Of a stretch of DNA of 64,000 nucleotides, positions 1 to 7,386 are shown piece after piece. Source of the stretch: Phyllobacterium brassicacearum (lineage in GTDB: Bacteria; Pseudomonadota; Alphaproteobacteria; Rhizobiales; Rhizobiaceae); NCBI RefSeq assembly GCF_003010955.1, contig NZ_PGGO01000009.1:1-64000 (forward strand). Direction: 5' to 3'. The notes below the pieces were generated by a model. The model did not search any database. It was not told the DNA's origin and saw only the letters and a list, made by a program, of their open reading frames with translations. The number at the start of each line of letters is the position of its first letter. Within the stretch, counting starts at the first letter, position 1. The position numbers and the translations under genes are program-made.

Positions 1-82
1 CGCCAACTTCCCGAGCGCTCCGCTCGCCCTTCTGATAAAACGCCACAACAGAAAGCTTAAAAGCAACGCTGTGTTTGGACAT
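1..82 (-). CDS. IS3-family transposase OrfA, N-terminal fragment (runs off window)
   Basis: Reading leftward from the ATG at 82-80 gives 27 codons beginning MSKHSVAFKLSVV and continuing through YQKGERSAREVG. This is the start of the helix-turn-helix domain of IS3/IS150-type OrfA proteins, which bind the element ends and are normally joined to OrfB (the DDE integrase) by frameshifting. The frame is open to the window edge. A run of five G sits 7-11 bases before the start and may act as the ribosome site. Family assignment rests on the short N-terminus plus the terminal repeat just upstream; the rest of the protein is not visible. Confidence 0.7.
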   Translation of the reverse strand, partial: MSKHSVAFKLSVVAFYQKGERSAREVG

Positions 83-122
83 GCAAAACCCCCGAAGGTT
101 GATGTCCAACTTTCGGGGGTCA
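1..122 (-). mobile_element. IS3-family insertion sequence, left-hand end only (partial)
   Basis: The minus strand starts at 122 with TGACCCCCGAAAGTTGGACA, which looks like the terminal inverted repeat of IS3-family elements (family knowledge), and runs directly into an OrfA-type start codon at 82. The rest of the element lies outside the window, so the other end and any target duplication cannot be seen. Bases 88-100 and 108-120 form a 13-bp stem (one G-T pair) with a 7-base loop. The stem includes the G-rich stretch just before the OrfA start. A transcript entering from outside the element would fold this way and could hide the ribosome site, as known for other insertion sequences; that is inference here. 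Confidence 0.75.
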
Positions 123-223
123 GATCACTCGGCCGGGGGCTTTTGCTTTGCAGCGGTTGACAAGGTGCCGAGAAACCTTGATTGCACATCAAGTCGCACA
201 CGACATTCTAGTAGGACAAAAAA

Positions 224-895
224 TTGAGCGAAGCGCAGGACAAGGCAAACAGACTGATCGAGAAAGGCAGATTGCTTTTTGCGCAGGGCTGGGTATTCAT
301 CCGCGGCGTTCCCGCCATGAAGTTCTTGCCTCCCGAAGGGCCGCTTGAAATCGCTTTCGCCGGGCGATCCAATGTCGGAAAATCCTCATTGATCAACGCC
401 ATCATCGGACAGAAGGGCCTGGCACGTACGTCGAACACGCCCGGACGGACACAGGAGCTCAACTACTTTGTTCCCGATGGTCATTCAGGCGAAAACGGCG
501 ATCTGCCGCCGCTCGCGATCGTGGATATGCCCGGATACGGTTTTGCCGAGGCGCCAAAGGAACAGGTCGATGCCTGGACCCGACTGGTGTTCGATTATCT
601 GCGCGGGCGGACGACCCTGAAGCGCGTATACGTGCTGATCGATGCCCGTCACGGTGTGAAAAAGAACGACGCCGAAGTGCTGGATCTGCTCGATCGCGCT
701 GCCGTTTCCTACCAGATAGTCCTTACCAAGATAGACAAGATCAAGGCTGCCGGCATTCCGCGCCTAATGGAAGAAACGGCCCAGGCCATCAAGAAACGCG
801 CCGCCGCCTATCCGCAGATCCTTGCGACGTCGTCGGAAAAAGGGGCCGGGCTGGACGAGTTGCGCGCTGCTGTCGCGCTGCTCCTCGAGGAATAA
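224..895 (+). CDS. engB: Ribosome biogenesis GTP-binding protein EngB (YihA/YsxC)
   Basis: A 223-aa TRAFAC-class GTPase needed for assembly of the large ribosomal subunit. The G motifs are visible in order: GRSNVGKSS (P-loop, about residue 47), the NTPGRTQ switch I region, DMPGYG (G3), TKIDK (G4) and SSEKGAG (G5). The start is a TTG with TAGGA 8 bases upstream, and no better ATG precedes the conserved region; the next in-frame ATG is at codon 32. In Hyphomicrobiales this gene usually follows yidC and precedes argB; here an IS3 end lies about 100 bases upstream, so the insertion probably separates it from yidC, and its transcription may depend on a local promoter (a TTGACA lies at 157-162). 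Confidence 0.95.
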   Translation: MSEAQDKANRLIEKGRLLFAQGWVFIRGVPAMKFLPPEGPLEIAFAGRSNVGKSSLINAIIGQKGLARTSNTPGRTQELNYFVPDGHSGENGDLPPLAIVDMPGYGFAEAPKEQVDAWTRLVFDYLRGRTTLKRVYVLIDARHGVKKNDAEVLDLLDRAAVSYQIVLTKIDKIKAAGIPRLMEETAQAIKKRAAAYPQILATSSEKGAGLDELRAAVALLLEE

Positions 896-907
896 CATCC
901 CCGGCAT

Positions 908-953
908 AAAAAAGGCCCCGTATGATCCGGGGTTTCGATGGATCACACGGGGC
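908..953 (-). terminator. Intrinsic terminator of the fasciclin gene
   Basis: On the minus strand a 14-bp stem (953-940 with 928-915, one mismatch) is followed by CC and six T (913-908). It sits 40 bases after the fasciclin-gene stop. Read on the plus strand it also ends engB, but without a T-run. Confidence 0.8.
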
Positions 954-992
954 AAGTGCGCAGATGCCCGTCTGCGCAATCAGGCAAGTTGT

Positions 993-1544
993 CTACATCT
1001 TTGGCAGCAGAACCCTGTCTATGACATGGATGACACCGTTCGACTGCTTGACATCGGCAATCGTCACGTTGGCAACGGTGCCGTTCTCATCGGTGAGAGT
1101 GAGCTTCTTGCCCTTGTACTTGGCGGTCCAGACGCAGCCGCCAACGGTTTTGACCGGGTGAGCCCCTTCGTCATCATCAACCATCTTCATGATGGCCTTG
1201 GACGACGCGTCTGCCCCAACCACATGACAAGTCAGTATCTTCGTCAATTTGTCCTTGTTTTCTGGCTTGAGCAGGGATTCGACGGTTCCCTTCGGAAGGA
1301 CGGCAAATGCTTCATTCGTTGGCGCGAAAACCGTGAAAGGACCTTTTCCTTCGAGGGTCTCGACAAGGCCGGCAGCCTTGACGGCGGCAACCAGCGTCGT
1401 GTGATCCTTTGAGTTCACGGCATTCTCAATAATGTTCTTGTTTTCATACATCGGAGCGCCGCCCACATTGGGGTTCTTGGCGAGCGCTGCACCGGCAATG
1501 AGGACGGTTGAAAGCGCGATCAGGCGAAGTGATTTGTTTAACAT
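993..1544 (-). CDS. Secreted fasciclin (FAS1) domain protein
   Basis: A 183-aa protein with an N-terminal signal peptide (MLNKSLRLIALSTVLIAGA, cleavage near ALA-K) and a single FAS1 domain. Recognisable parts are the start of the domain (NIIENAVNSKDHTTLVAAVKA), the H1 motif FTVFAPTNEAFAVLP and the H2 region ending NGVIHVIDRVLLP. FAS1 proteins are exported adhesion or surface proteins of uncertain role in bacteria. The ATG at 1544 is chosen because GGAGATAGAG lies directly before it; an in-frame GTG 12 bases upstream overlaps that ribosome site. The gene lies downstream of an ECF sigma/anti-sigma pair on the same strand and has its own ECF-like promoter, suggesting it is a target of that sigma factor, as SigK controls fasciclin proteins mpt70/mpt83 in mycobacteria. 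Confidence 0.92.
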   Translation of the reverse strand: MLNKSLRLIALSTVLIAGAALAKNPNVGGAPMYENKNIIENAVNSKDHTTLVAAVKAAGLVETLEGKGPFTVFAPTNEAFAVLPKGTVESLLKPENKDKLTKILTCHVVGADASSKAIMKMVDDDEGAHPVKTVGGCVWTAKYKGKKLTLTDENGTVANVTIADVKQSNGVIHVIDRVLLPKM

Positions 1545-1587
1545 CTCTATCTCCACTGTTTGGTTCCCCTCGGTTGAGGTCAGTGGA

Positions 1588-1617
1588 GATACGGCAGGCC
1601 GCAGACTTAAGTTTCAG
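1588..1617 (-). promoter_or_regulatory. Candidate ECF-sigma promoter of the fasciclin gene
   Basis: The minus strand shows CTGAAAC (-35, GAAAC at 1615-1611), a 17-base spacer and CGTA (-10, 1593-1590), about 45 bases before the start codon. AAC and CGT cores at this spacing are typical for ECF sigma factors. No identical motif was found before the sigma gene. Confidence 0.5.
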
Positions 1618-1650
1618 CTAGGCTGATTTTTTATTTTGGATGGAGCTGCT

Positions 1651-2364
1651 CTAGATACCGCGGACCGTTCCGGCGGCGACCACAGCTCCTGTCGGAGCTC
1701 CGCTCGGCGAGCCGCCAATGGGCTCGACTGAAATGGCCAGCGTCGTTCCGTCACGCAGTTTCGCGGCAACGGGCTGTGGCAGGTCAAACGCGGTCACTTG
1801 CGGCGACTTTAACAAACCGAGTGAGACCGGCGCCTCGTTGCCGGCGATCAACCATAATTCGAGGGAACGGTCCTGCGGTATGTCACCGGCAACGACCGTG
1901 ATTTTCAGTTTTCTCGTCTGATCGTCGAAGATCGCCATGGTGCGGACAGGACTTCCATCTGCGGCCATGGAAGCAATCAGTTGTGGTGCGGGCTCCGTGG
2001 TTGGGAATTCGATCAGATCGCGGCCAAAACCAATGACGGCGAGCGCGAGAGCGGCAAAGGCGAGGCCGCGCCAGAAGATGACGCTGCCCCATAGCGGGAT
2101 ACCTGCCTGCGTCTCTTCCGTTCCGAACAGTCGGTGGTCGATCCGGCTTTTCAGGTAGTGCGGAGCTGATGCCTCCGCGAAATGTTCGTTGAGCGGGTCG
2201 AAATGGTGCTGCCATCGTGCGACCAGTTGGGCAAAGGGCTTGTCGGTTTCGATACGGCGCGCAACCGCGCGCCGCTCCTCGGCAGGGAGCACGCCCAACA
2301 CATATTCAGCGGCGATGAGATCATCGCCTTCCGGGATTGTGTCTTCGGGTGGTATCGAGCTCAT
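1651..2364 (-). CDS. Anti-sigma factor, RskA family
   Basis: A 237-aa membrane anti-sigma factor that would hold the adjacent ECF sigma factor at the inner membrane. The N-terminal cytoplasmic part has the family signature AAEYVLGVLPAEERRAV and a WQHHFDPLNEHF stretch. One membrane segment follows (FWRGLAFAALALAVIGFG), then a periplasmic RskA C-terminal domain (VRTMAIFDDQTRKL, LELWLIAGNEAPVSLG). No zinc-binding HxxxCxxC motif is seen, consistent with the RskA type. The start at 2364 overlaps the sigma stop codon as ATGA, indicating translational coupling; a longer frame reaching 2409, or an ATG at 2376, cannot be excluded because GGAGG lies only one base before 2364. Confidence 0.88.
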   Translation of the reverse strand: MSSIPPEDTIPEGDDLIAAEYVLGVLPAEERRAVARRIETDKPFAQLVARWQHHFDPLNEHFAEASAPHYLKSRIDHRLFGTEETQAGIPLWGSVIFWRGLAFAALALAVIGFGRDLIEFPTTEPAPQLIASMAADGSPVRTMAIFDDQTRKLKITVVAGDIPQDRSLELWLIAGNEAPVSLGLLKSPQVTAFDLPQPVAAKLRDGTTLAISVEPIGGSPSGAPTGAVVAAGTVRGI

Positions 2365-2900
2365 CCCTCCAGGCATTCCTTCAGTTTCATCAGGCTGCGG
2401 CGCAGCCACGTCCTCATCGTATTCAAAGGCACCTTGTACCGGCTGGCCAGGGCCTCATAACTGTCGCCGTTCAGATAAGCGGCACGGACCGCTTCGGCCC
2501 GCGCCGCTTCCAACTGGTCGAGGCAGTCGTAGATGCGCTGCGCCTCGCCCTTTGCCACGGCGGACTGTTCCGGATTGGGCGACGGCTCAACAACGTCCGC
2601 AGCCTGGTCCAGTTCGGCCGCGACCAGCTTGCGCGCGCGCAGCACATCGATGCAATGATTGCGGGCAATGGCAACCAGCCAAGAAATCGGACTGGTATCT
2701 GCGACGGCAAATCGGTCTGCCTTGTTCCATATCTTGACGTAGATGTCCTGCAGCGCGTCCTCTGCTTCCGTACGGTTACCCAAGACACGCAAACAGACGC
2801 CAAATAGTTTCGCGCTCGTCGAGGCATAAAGCGCGTCGAAAGCCGCCCGGTCCCGTAGCGAGACTCGCGAGATGAGCTCCGATATGCCTTCAGGCGTCAT
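2361..2900 (-). CDS. ECF-type RNA polymerase sigma factor (SigK-like)
   Basis: A 179-aa sigma-70 family factor with only regions 2 and 4. Region 2 runs from FDALYASTSAKLFGVC through EAEDALQDIYVKIWNKADRF (polymerase binding) to SWLVAIARNHCIDVLRARK (-10 recognition). Region 4 is the helix-turn-helix YEALASRYKVPLNTMRTWLRRS near the C-terminus. It is followed, with a 4-base overlap, by an RskA-type anti-sigma gene and then a fasciclin gene, the same combination as the SigK-RskA-MPT70/83 system of mycobacteria. Which ECF group it belongs to and what signal releases it cannot be read from the sequence. Confidence 0.92.
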   Translation of the reverse strand: MTPEGISELISRVSLRDRAAFDALYASTSAKLFGVCLRVLGNRTEAEDALQDIYVKIWNKADRFAVADTSPISWLVAIARNHCIDVLRARKLVAAELDQAADVVEPSPNPEQSAVAKGEAQRIYDCLDQLEAARAEAVRAAYLNGDSYEALASRYKVPLNTMRTWLRRSLMKLKECLEG

Positions 2901-2934
2901 ACAAATGGCGTTTCCAGCTTATTCATTGAGTAAT

Positions 2935-2963
2935 TTAAATCTGGCGACTGGTTGTACTGTCAA
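2935..2963 (-). promoter_or_regulatory. Candidate sigma-70 promoter of the ECF sigma gene
   Basis: On the minus strand TTGACA (2963-2958), 17 bases, then ATTTAA (2940-2935), 35 bases before the start codon. The -35 box is perfect, the -10 box moderate. Confidence 0.45.
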
Positions 2964-3026
2964 TGGCGGATGACAAAAACCTATCCGAAGTGCCTAAATC
3001 ATATTTGCCCGAAACCGTCTTTAGCG

Positions 3027-3302
3027 TTAGAGCGAGATAAGATCATATGGAAGCGTTCTGCCGGAGGGAATTTGGTACAAGGTCAAGGGGGTTGGCGAGG
3101 CCGATGTGTGTGCATCGGACGAAGCCAAACCCCGAAGAATTTGAAACAAATTCACCCGGCCCTTTGGGTTTCCGTCTGGCGGACACCCACTTTGTCAGGC
3201 GGCTTCGTCCGATGGAACCACATCGGCCTTGCCACCTTCCTTGTGGAATGTCTCGCCATCCGGGAAACGGAACAGCTTCAATATGAACTTATCTCGCTCT
3301 AA
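3027..3302. repeat. 276-bp palindromic MITE-like element between sigma gene and argB
   Basis: The stretch 2901-3339 has no convincing gene; most of it is this element. Its ends are near-perfect inverted repeats (3027-3048 and 3281-3302, 21 of 22 matching, starting TTAGAGCGAGATAAG). A second inner pair, GGC-AGGCCGATGTG... with CATCGGACGAAGCC, lies around 3093-3126 and 3199-3234. The centre holds a small perfect hairpin, GAATTTGAAACAAATTC. TA dinucleotides just inside both ends would fit a TA target duplication of the IS630/Tc1 type. No transposase is encoded. Rhizobial genomes carry such intergenic palindromes (RIME and related elements); that this one is repeated elsewhere in the genome is not testable here. 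Short frames within it are not credible genes. Confidence 0.75.
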
Positions 3303-3339
3303 GTACCCCCGTCCTTCCCAAGCCGGAGCCTGCGCATCC

Positions 3340-4242
3340 ATGTCCTCCACATCTGACATCGACCAAACCGCCGAAATCCAGGCAAGCCTTCTCTCTGCCG
3401 CTCTGCCTTACATGCAGCGTTATGAAAACAAGACGGTTGTCGTCAAGTATGGCGGCCATGCCATGGGCGATGCAACGCTGGGCAAGGCGTTCGCCCGCGA
3501 TATCGCGCTGCTGAAGCAGTCCGGTATCAATCCAATCGTAGTCCATGGCGGTGGGCCGCAGATCGCGTCAATGCTCGCACGCATGGGTATTGAATCGAAG
3601 TTTGAAGGCGGCCTGCGCGTTACCGACGCCAAGACGCTTGAAATCGTCGAGATGGTTCTTGCAGGTTCAATCAACAAGGAGATCGTTGCCCTCATCAATG
3701 CCGAAGGCGAATGGGCGATCGGCCTCTGCGGCAAGGACGGCAATATGGTCTTCGCCGAGAAGGCGAAGAAAACTGTCATCGATCCTGATTCAAACATCGA
3801 GAAAATCGTTGACCTCGGTTTCGTCGGCGAGCCCGTGGAAATCGATCGCACACTTCTCGATCTTCTCGCGCGGTCCGAGATGATCCCGGTCATAGCACCG
3901 GTCGCACCCGGGCGCGACGGCCATACTTACAATATCAATGCCGACACCTTTGCTGGGGCCATCGCCGGTGCGCTTGCGGCTTCACGCCTTCTGTTCCTGA
4001 CTGACGTGCCGGGCGTCCTCGATAAGAACAAGGAACTGATCAAGGAGCTGTCCGTCAGCCAGGCTCGCGCGCTGATCAAGGATGGCACGATATCGGGCGG
4101 GATGATCCCCAAAGTGGAGACCTGCATCGACGCGATCAATCGCGGCGTCGAAGGTGTGGTCATTCTCAATGGCAAGACGCCGCACTCGGTCCTCCTCGAA
4201 CTCTTCACCGAGCGTGGCGCCGGCACACTTCTCGTACCTTGA
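3340..4242 (+). CDS. argB: Acetylglutamate kinase
   Basis: A 300-aa amino-acid kinase that phosphorylates N-acetyl-L-glutamate in the second step of arginine synthesis. Visible motifs: [11 protein letters not shown] (lysine that contacts phosphate, about residue 29), [10 protein letters not shown], the [16 protein letters not shown] nucleotide region and [11 protein letters not shown], then [10 protein letters not shown]. The chosen ATG at 3340 gives the usual family length; the frame stays open upstream into the palindromic repeat, but those residues (MPPSLWNVS...) come from the repeat and are not conserved. Its promoter must lie in or beyond that repeat. The stop is immediately adjacent to the stop of the convergent Lrp gene, with no spacer. 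Confidence 0.95.
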   Translation: MSSTSDIDQTAEIQASLLSAALPYMQRYENKTVVVKYGGHAMGDATLGKAFARDIALLKQSGINPIVVHGGGPQIASMLARMGIESKFEGGLRVTDAKTLEIVEMVLAGSINKEIVALINAEGEWAIGLCGKDGNMVFAEKAKKTVIDPDSNIEKIVDLGFVGEPVEIDRTLLDLLARSEMIPVIAPVAPGRDGHTYNINADTFAGAIAGALAASRLLFLTDVPGVLDKNKELIKELSVSQARALIKDGTISGGMIPKVETCIDAINRGVEGVVILNGKTPHSVLLELFTERGAGTLLVP

Positions 4243-4725
4243 TTACCTTTTGAGGTGGTCAAGTGGGATTTTCCCCGGCCCCTTGATATTTTGCAGCACG
4301 AGCTGGGTGTGCACATCCCGCACACCCTTCAGCCGCATCAGCCGCTGCATGACGAAGTGGTTGAGATCGTCCACCGTTGGCACCATGACGTGCAGCAGGA
4401 AGTCATGCTCACCCGTCATAGTCCAGCAGGACGAGACCTCATCCATGCGCTGAATTTCAGCGATGAAACGTTCAGGCGAGTCATCGCTATGAGTGTTGAG
4501 GCGGACCTGCACGAACACTTCGACCATCAGGCCTATCGCCCGTCTATCGATGTTTGCTGCAAAGCCTTTGATCACGCCGCTTTCCTGCAGGTGTTCGAAC
4601 CGCCGCGCGCAGGGGGTTGCTGAAAGGCCGATCATCTGTGCAAGGTCCGTTACCGCAACGCGGCCATTGCCTTGCAGGATCTGCAGCATCTTGATCTCAA
4701 AATCGCTCAATTGAGTTGATGTCAC
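4243..4725 (-). CDS. Lrp/AsnC family transcriptional regulator
   Basis: A 160-aa regulator with an N-terminal winged helix-turn-helix (LSDFEIKMLQILQGNGR, then VTDLAQMIGLSATPCARRFEHL) and a C-terminal ligand-binding RAM domain (VEVFVQVRLNTHS..., WTMTGEHDFLLHVMV). Such proteins sense amino acids and usually control neighbouring amino-acid genes. It is divergent from phenylalanine 4-monooxygenase with 123 bases between starts, so regulation of that gene by phenylalanine or tyrosine is a reasonable inference. GGAG lies 5 bases before the ATG at 4725. Confidence 0.92.
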   Translation of the reverse strand: MTSTQLSDFEIKMLQILQGNGRVAVTDLAQMIGLSATPCARRFEHLQESGVIKGFAANIDRRAIGLMVEVFVQVRLNTHSDDSPERFIAEIQRMDEVSSCWTMTGEHDFLLHVMVPTVDDLNHFVMQRLMRLKGVRDVHTQLVLQNIKGPGKIPLDHLKR

Positions 4726-4848
4726 TCCACAATCTCCTGATTGGAGGGTAATTCACCTGAAACTATGCGCTGCTGAGCTGATTAGGTCAAATTCTCTCAT
4801 TCCCTCGTTTTATCCTGTGGCAAAGATCATGGATTGGAGGAGTATCCT

Positions 4849-5682
4849 ATGACTATCAGCGTTGAAGCCTACGCCCGCGAATGTGCCGAGCAGGGATTGC
4901 GTGGCAACTACGCCGTTTGCCAGCCGGATTTTACCGTCGAACAGAAATATGACTATTCGGATGAGGACCAGGAAGTGTGGCGCACGCTTTGCGACCGCCA
5001 GACGAAATTGACGTCGAAGCTCGCGCATCACTCCTATCTCGATGGTGTGGACGCACTTGGTCTTTTGGATCGCATTCCGGATTTTCATGAGGTCAGCGAG
5101 CGGTTGCGCAAACTGACCGGATGGGAGATCGTCGCGGTACCGGGGCTGATTCCGAACGAGCCGTTCTTCGACCACCTTGCCAATCGGCGTTTTCCGGTGA
5201 CGAACTGGTTGCGAAGCAAGAAAGAGCTCGATTACATCGTCGAACCTGACATGTTCCATGACTTCTTTGGCCATGTGCCCATATTGAGCCAACCGGTCTT
5301 TGCCGATTTCATGCAGCTCTACGGCGAGAAGGGCGGCGCCGCGTCACGCATGGGCGGCGAGCAACTGGCCGCCAGGCTCTACTGGTACACCGCGGAATTC
5401 GGGCTGATGCGGGAAGAGGGTGCGCCGCTCAAGGCATTCGGAGCGGGCCTTATGTCGTCATTCAGCGAACTGCAGTTTGCTGTAACAAGCCCCGACGCCC
5501 ATCACGTACCGTTCGATCTCGAAACCGTGATGCACACGAACTATGAAATCGACAAGTTCCAGCGAGCCTATTTTGTCTTGCCGTCATTTGCCGCGCTGAA
5601 AGATTCATTCGAGAAGGCCGACATGGCGAAACTGATCGAGCGCTGGAAGGATGTGGAACCTCTGGATCCGGCAACGGTGTAA
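4849..5682 (+). CDS. phhA: Phenylalanine 4-monooxygenase
   Basis: A 277-aa pterin-dependent aromatic amino-acid hydroxylase that converts phenylalanine to tyrosine using non-haem iron. The iron site is visible: the two histidines in MFHDFFGHVPIL (about residue 140) and the glutamate in YWYTAEFGL. Length fits the bacterial single-domain form, which lacks the regulatory domain of animal enzymes. The ATG at 4849 is preceded by GGAGGAG at good distance; a TTG 15 bases earlier lies inside the ribosome site. No pterin dehydratase (phhB) is adjacent. The divergent Lrp-type regulator probably controls it. Confidence 0.95.
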   Translation: MTISVEAYARECAEQGLRGNYAVCQPDFTVEQKYDYSDEDQEVWRTLCDRQTKLTSKLAHHSYLDGVDALGLLDRIPDFHEVSERLRKLTGWEIVAVPGLIPNEPFFDHLANRRFPVTNWLRSKKELDYIVEPDMFHDFFGHVPILSQPVFADFMQLYGEKGGAASRMGGEQLAARLYWYTAEFGLMREEGAPLKAFGAGLMSSFSELQFAVTSPDAHHVPFDLETVMHTNYEIDKFQRAYFVLPSFAALKDSFEKADMAKLIERWKDVEPLDPATV

Positions 5683-5725
5683 TGCCAATCATGCAATCGG
5701 CGGTCGTTGTCCGGTTGCAACCGGT

Positions 5726-6481
5726 TCATGCTGCATTCTGCATTTTGGACTGAATGCACACGCAGTTGCGGCCGTTGCGCTTTGCCTCGTAGAGCCGGCG
5801 GTCCGCGATCTGGAAGTAATCGGCTATGGTGCCTTTTGATACGCCAACGACGCCGCCAATGCTGACGCTGAGCGGTACGCGTTCATTTTCGGGCGTCCGG
5901 TATTCGATGCGGTTGACTTCCATGCGAATAGTCTCGGCTATGGATTTAACCTGGCTCTCGTCGTCGGTCGCGAGATAAACGGCGAATTCCTCACCGCCAA
6001 TCCGCCCGATGCTGTCATCCGGCCTGATACAATTATTGATGCATTGCCCGATTGCCATCAGGGCACCATCCCCATTGTAATGCCCATGCATATCGTTGAT
6101 TTTCTTGAAATGATCGGCATCGATGATGAGCAGTGAACCCATTTGGTGCTGGCGGGCGCCTTCCATATAGTTGAAAAACGCCTCGCGGTTGAGCAAGCCT
6201 GTCATGCTGTCGCGTGACGATTTCTCGAATAGTTTGGCGTTGGTGATCTCGAGTTCCTGCATGACCCGGTTGAGCGTTTCGAGCGTTAGCCGCAGTTTCT
6301 CCGATTGCCGGAAGACCAGGAACGAGATCGCAGGAGAAATCACGAGAGGGCAAACGGTGGCAATGAGGTAACCCCTCGGGTCGTGCATGTCGTTAGCGGA
6401 CATCATGATTCCGGTGATCAACAGGGAGCACGCCACTGAAATCACCATGACCATCGCGCATTTGAGGAGAATTCTATTCAT
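5726..6481 (-). CDS. Membrane diguanylate cyclase (GGDEF domain)
   Basis: A 251-aa enzyme making cyclic di-GMP. Two hydrophobic segments at the N-terminus (CAMVMVISVACSLLITGIM and YLIATVCPLVISPAISFLVF) anchor it, followed by a short coiled linker (LTLETLNRVMQELEITNAK) and a GGDEF domain starting DSMTGLLNREAF. The active site is GGEEF, and an RxxD inhibitory site (RPDD) stands five residues before it, so product inhibition is expected. The linker-GGDEF arrangement without an extracellular sensor suggests control through the membrane part or constitutive activity. It converges on phhA; a perfect 14-base palindrome CCGGTTGCAACCGG (5711-5724) lies between them and may help end transcription. Confidence 0.93.
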   Translation of the reverse strand: MNRILLKCAMVMVISVACSLLITGIMMSANDMHDPRGYLIATVCPLVISPAISFLVFRQSEKLRLTLETLNRVMQELEITNAKLFEKSSRDSMTGLLNREAFFNYMEGARQHQMGSLLIIDADHFKKINDMHGHYNGDGALMAIGQCINNCIRPDDSIGRIGGEEFAVYLATDDESQVKSIAETIRMEVNRIEYRTPENERVPLSVSIGGVVGVSKGTIADYFQIADRRLYEAKRNGRNCVCIQSKMQNAA

Positions 6482-6655
6482 GAACTTGCGACCCGAAGCA
6501 CTTCTCGCTCCTACGACGAATTAATGAAGCGCCTGTTAGTGAAAAAATTAAAAACGGTCGTAGTTCAGACTTTTTTCGTCTATTGATTCGGGAGTGAAAC
6601 AGAATGCCTTGTGTCTGTTTCGGCTTTTCGTAAAACGGCGGAACCTTGCTCGCGT

Positions 6656-7375
6656 ATGACAAATAAACCGGATCCCTTGAATTTTGCCCATGTGACCGAT
6701 TGGGTGTTCGACCTCGACAATACCCTTTATCCGCATCATTCCAATCTGTTTTCCCAGATCGATGTGAAAATGACGGGGTATGTGGCCGACCTCCTGAAAC
6801 TGTCCCACACGGACGCGCGCGAGCTTCAGAAGCGGTTCTATAAGGACTATGGCACGACCCTGAAAGGGCTGATGGATCGCTACGATATCGATCCGGATGA
6901 TTTTCTGCAGAAGGTCCACGACATCGACTATTCGTGGCTCGTGCCGAATCCTTCCCTGGCGACTGCCATCAAACAACTACCTGGGCGCAAGTTCATCTTC
7001 ACCAATGGTGATCGCGGCCACGCCGAACGCGCGGCCCGCCAGCTCGGCGTCCTCGATCAGTTCGACGATATTTTTGATATCCGGGCTGCGGAACTAACGC
7101 CAAAACCCGCTCGCGAGACGTATGACCGGTTTCTCAGTCTGCACAAGATCGAAGCGGGCAGCTGTGTCATGTTTGAGGATCTGGCACGCAATCTCATCGA
7201 GCCCAAGGCCCTCGGAATGACGACCGTCTTAATCGTTCCGCACAATTTTGAACCGACATTCTCAGAAATATGGGAGCGTGATCCCGGCAACACCGATCAT
7301 GTTGATTATGTTACCGATGATCTCACCTCGTTCCTCAACTCGATTCTGCCAATGAGCGCACGAGAGACCGTCTGA
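6656..7375 (+). CDS. HAD-superfamily pyrimidine 5'-nucleotidase
   Basis: A 239-aa haloacid-dehalogenase hydrolase of the SDT1/pyrimidine 5'-nucleotidase type. The nucleophile motif is VFDLDNTLYP (DxDxT, about residue 16), motif II is FIFTNGD, and FEDLARNL near the C-terminus provides the acidic residues for magnesium. It probably dephosphorylates UMP/CMP-type or damaged nucleotides; the exact substrate is not predictable. The ATG at 6656 is chosen because conserved relatives begin shortly before the FAHVTDWVFDLD segment; the frame stays open to 6611 but with no better ribosome site. It converges on a LOG-family gene. Confidence 0.88.
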   Translation: MTNKPDPLNFAHVTDWVFDLDNTLYPHHSNLFSQIDVKMTGYVADLLKLSHTDARELQKRFYKDYGTTLKGLMDRYDIDPDDFLQKVHDIDYSWLVPNPSLATAIKQLPGRKFIFTNGDRGHAERAARQLGVLDQFDDIFDIRAAELTPKPARETYDRFLSLHKIEAGSCVMFEDLARNLIEPKALGMTTVLIVPHNFEPTFSEIWERDPGNTDHVDYVTDDLTSFLNSILPMSARETV

Positions 7376-7385
7376 CCCGGTCTCT
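7363..7385. terminator. Hairpin between convergent HAD and LOG genes
   Basis: AGAGACCG (7363-7370) pairs perfectly with CGGTCTCT (7378-7385) across a 7-base loop that contains the HAD stop codon. No long T-run follows on either strand, so it may act as a weak or 3'-end-protecting structure. Confidence 0.4.
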
Positions 7386-7386
7386 T

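Noticed and set aside
88-120. Rho-independent terminator of an upstream leftward gene
   Set aside because: The hairpin lies at the IS end before, not after, the OrfA frame, so it fits an IS regulatory stem better than a terminator.
2952-3302. Plus-strand frames of 116 and 79 codons
   Set aside because: They lie in the palindromic MITE-like element and have no homology-like features.
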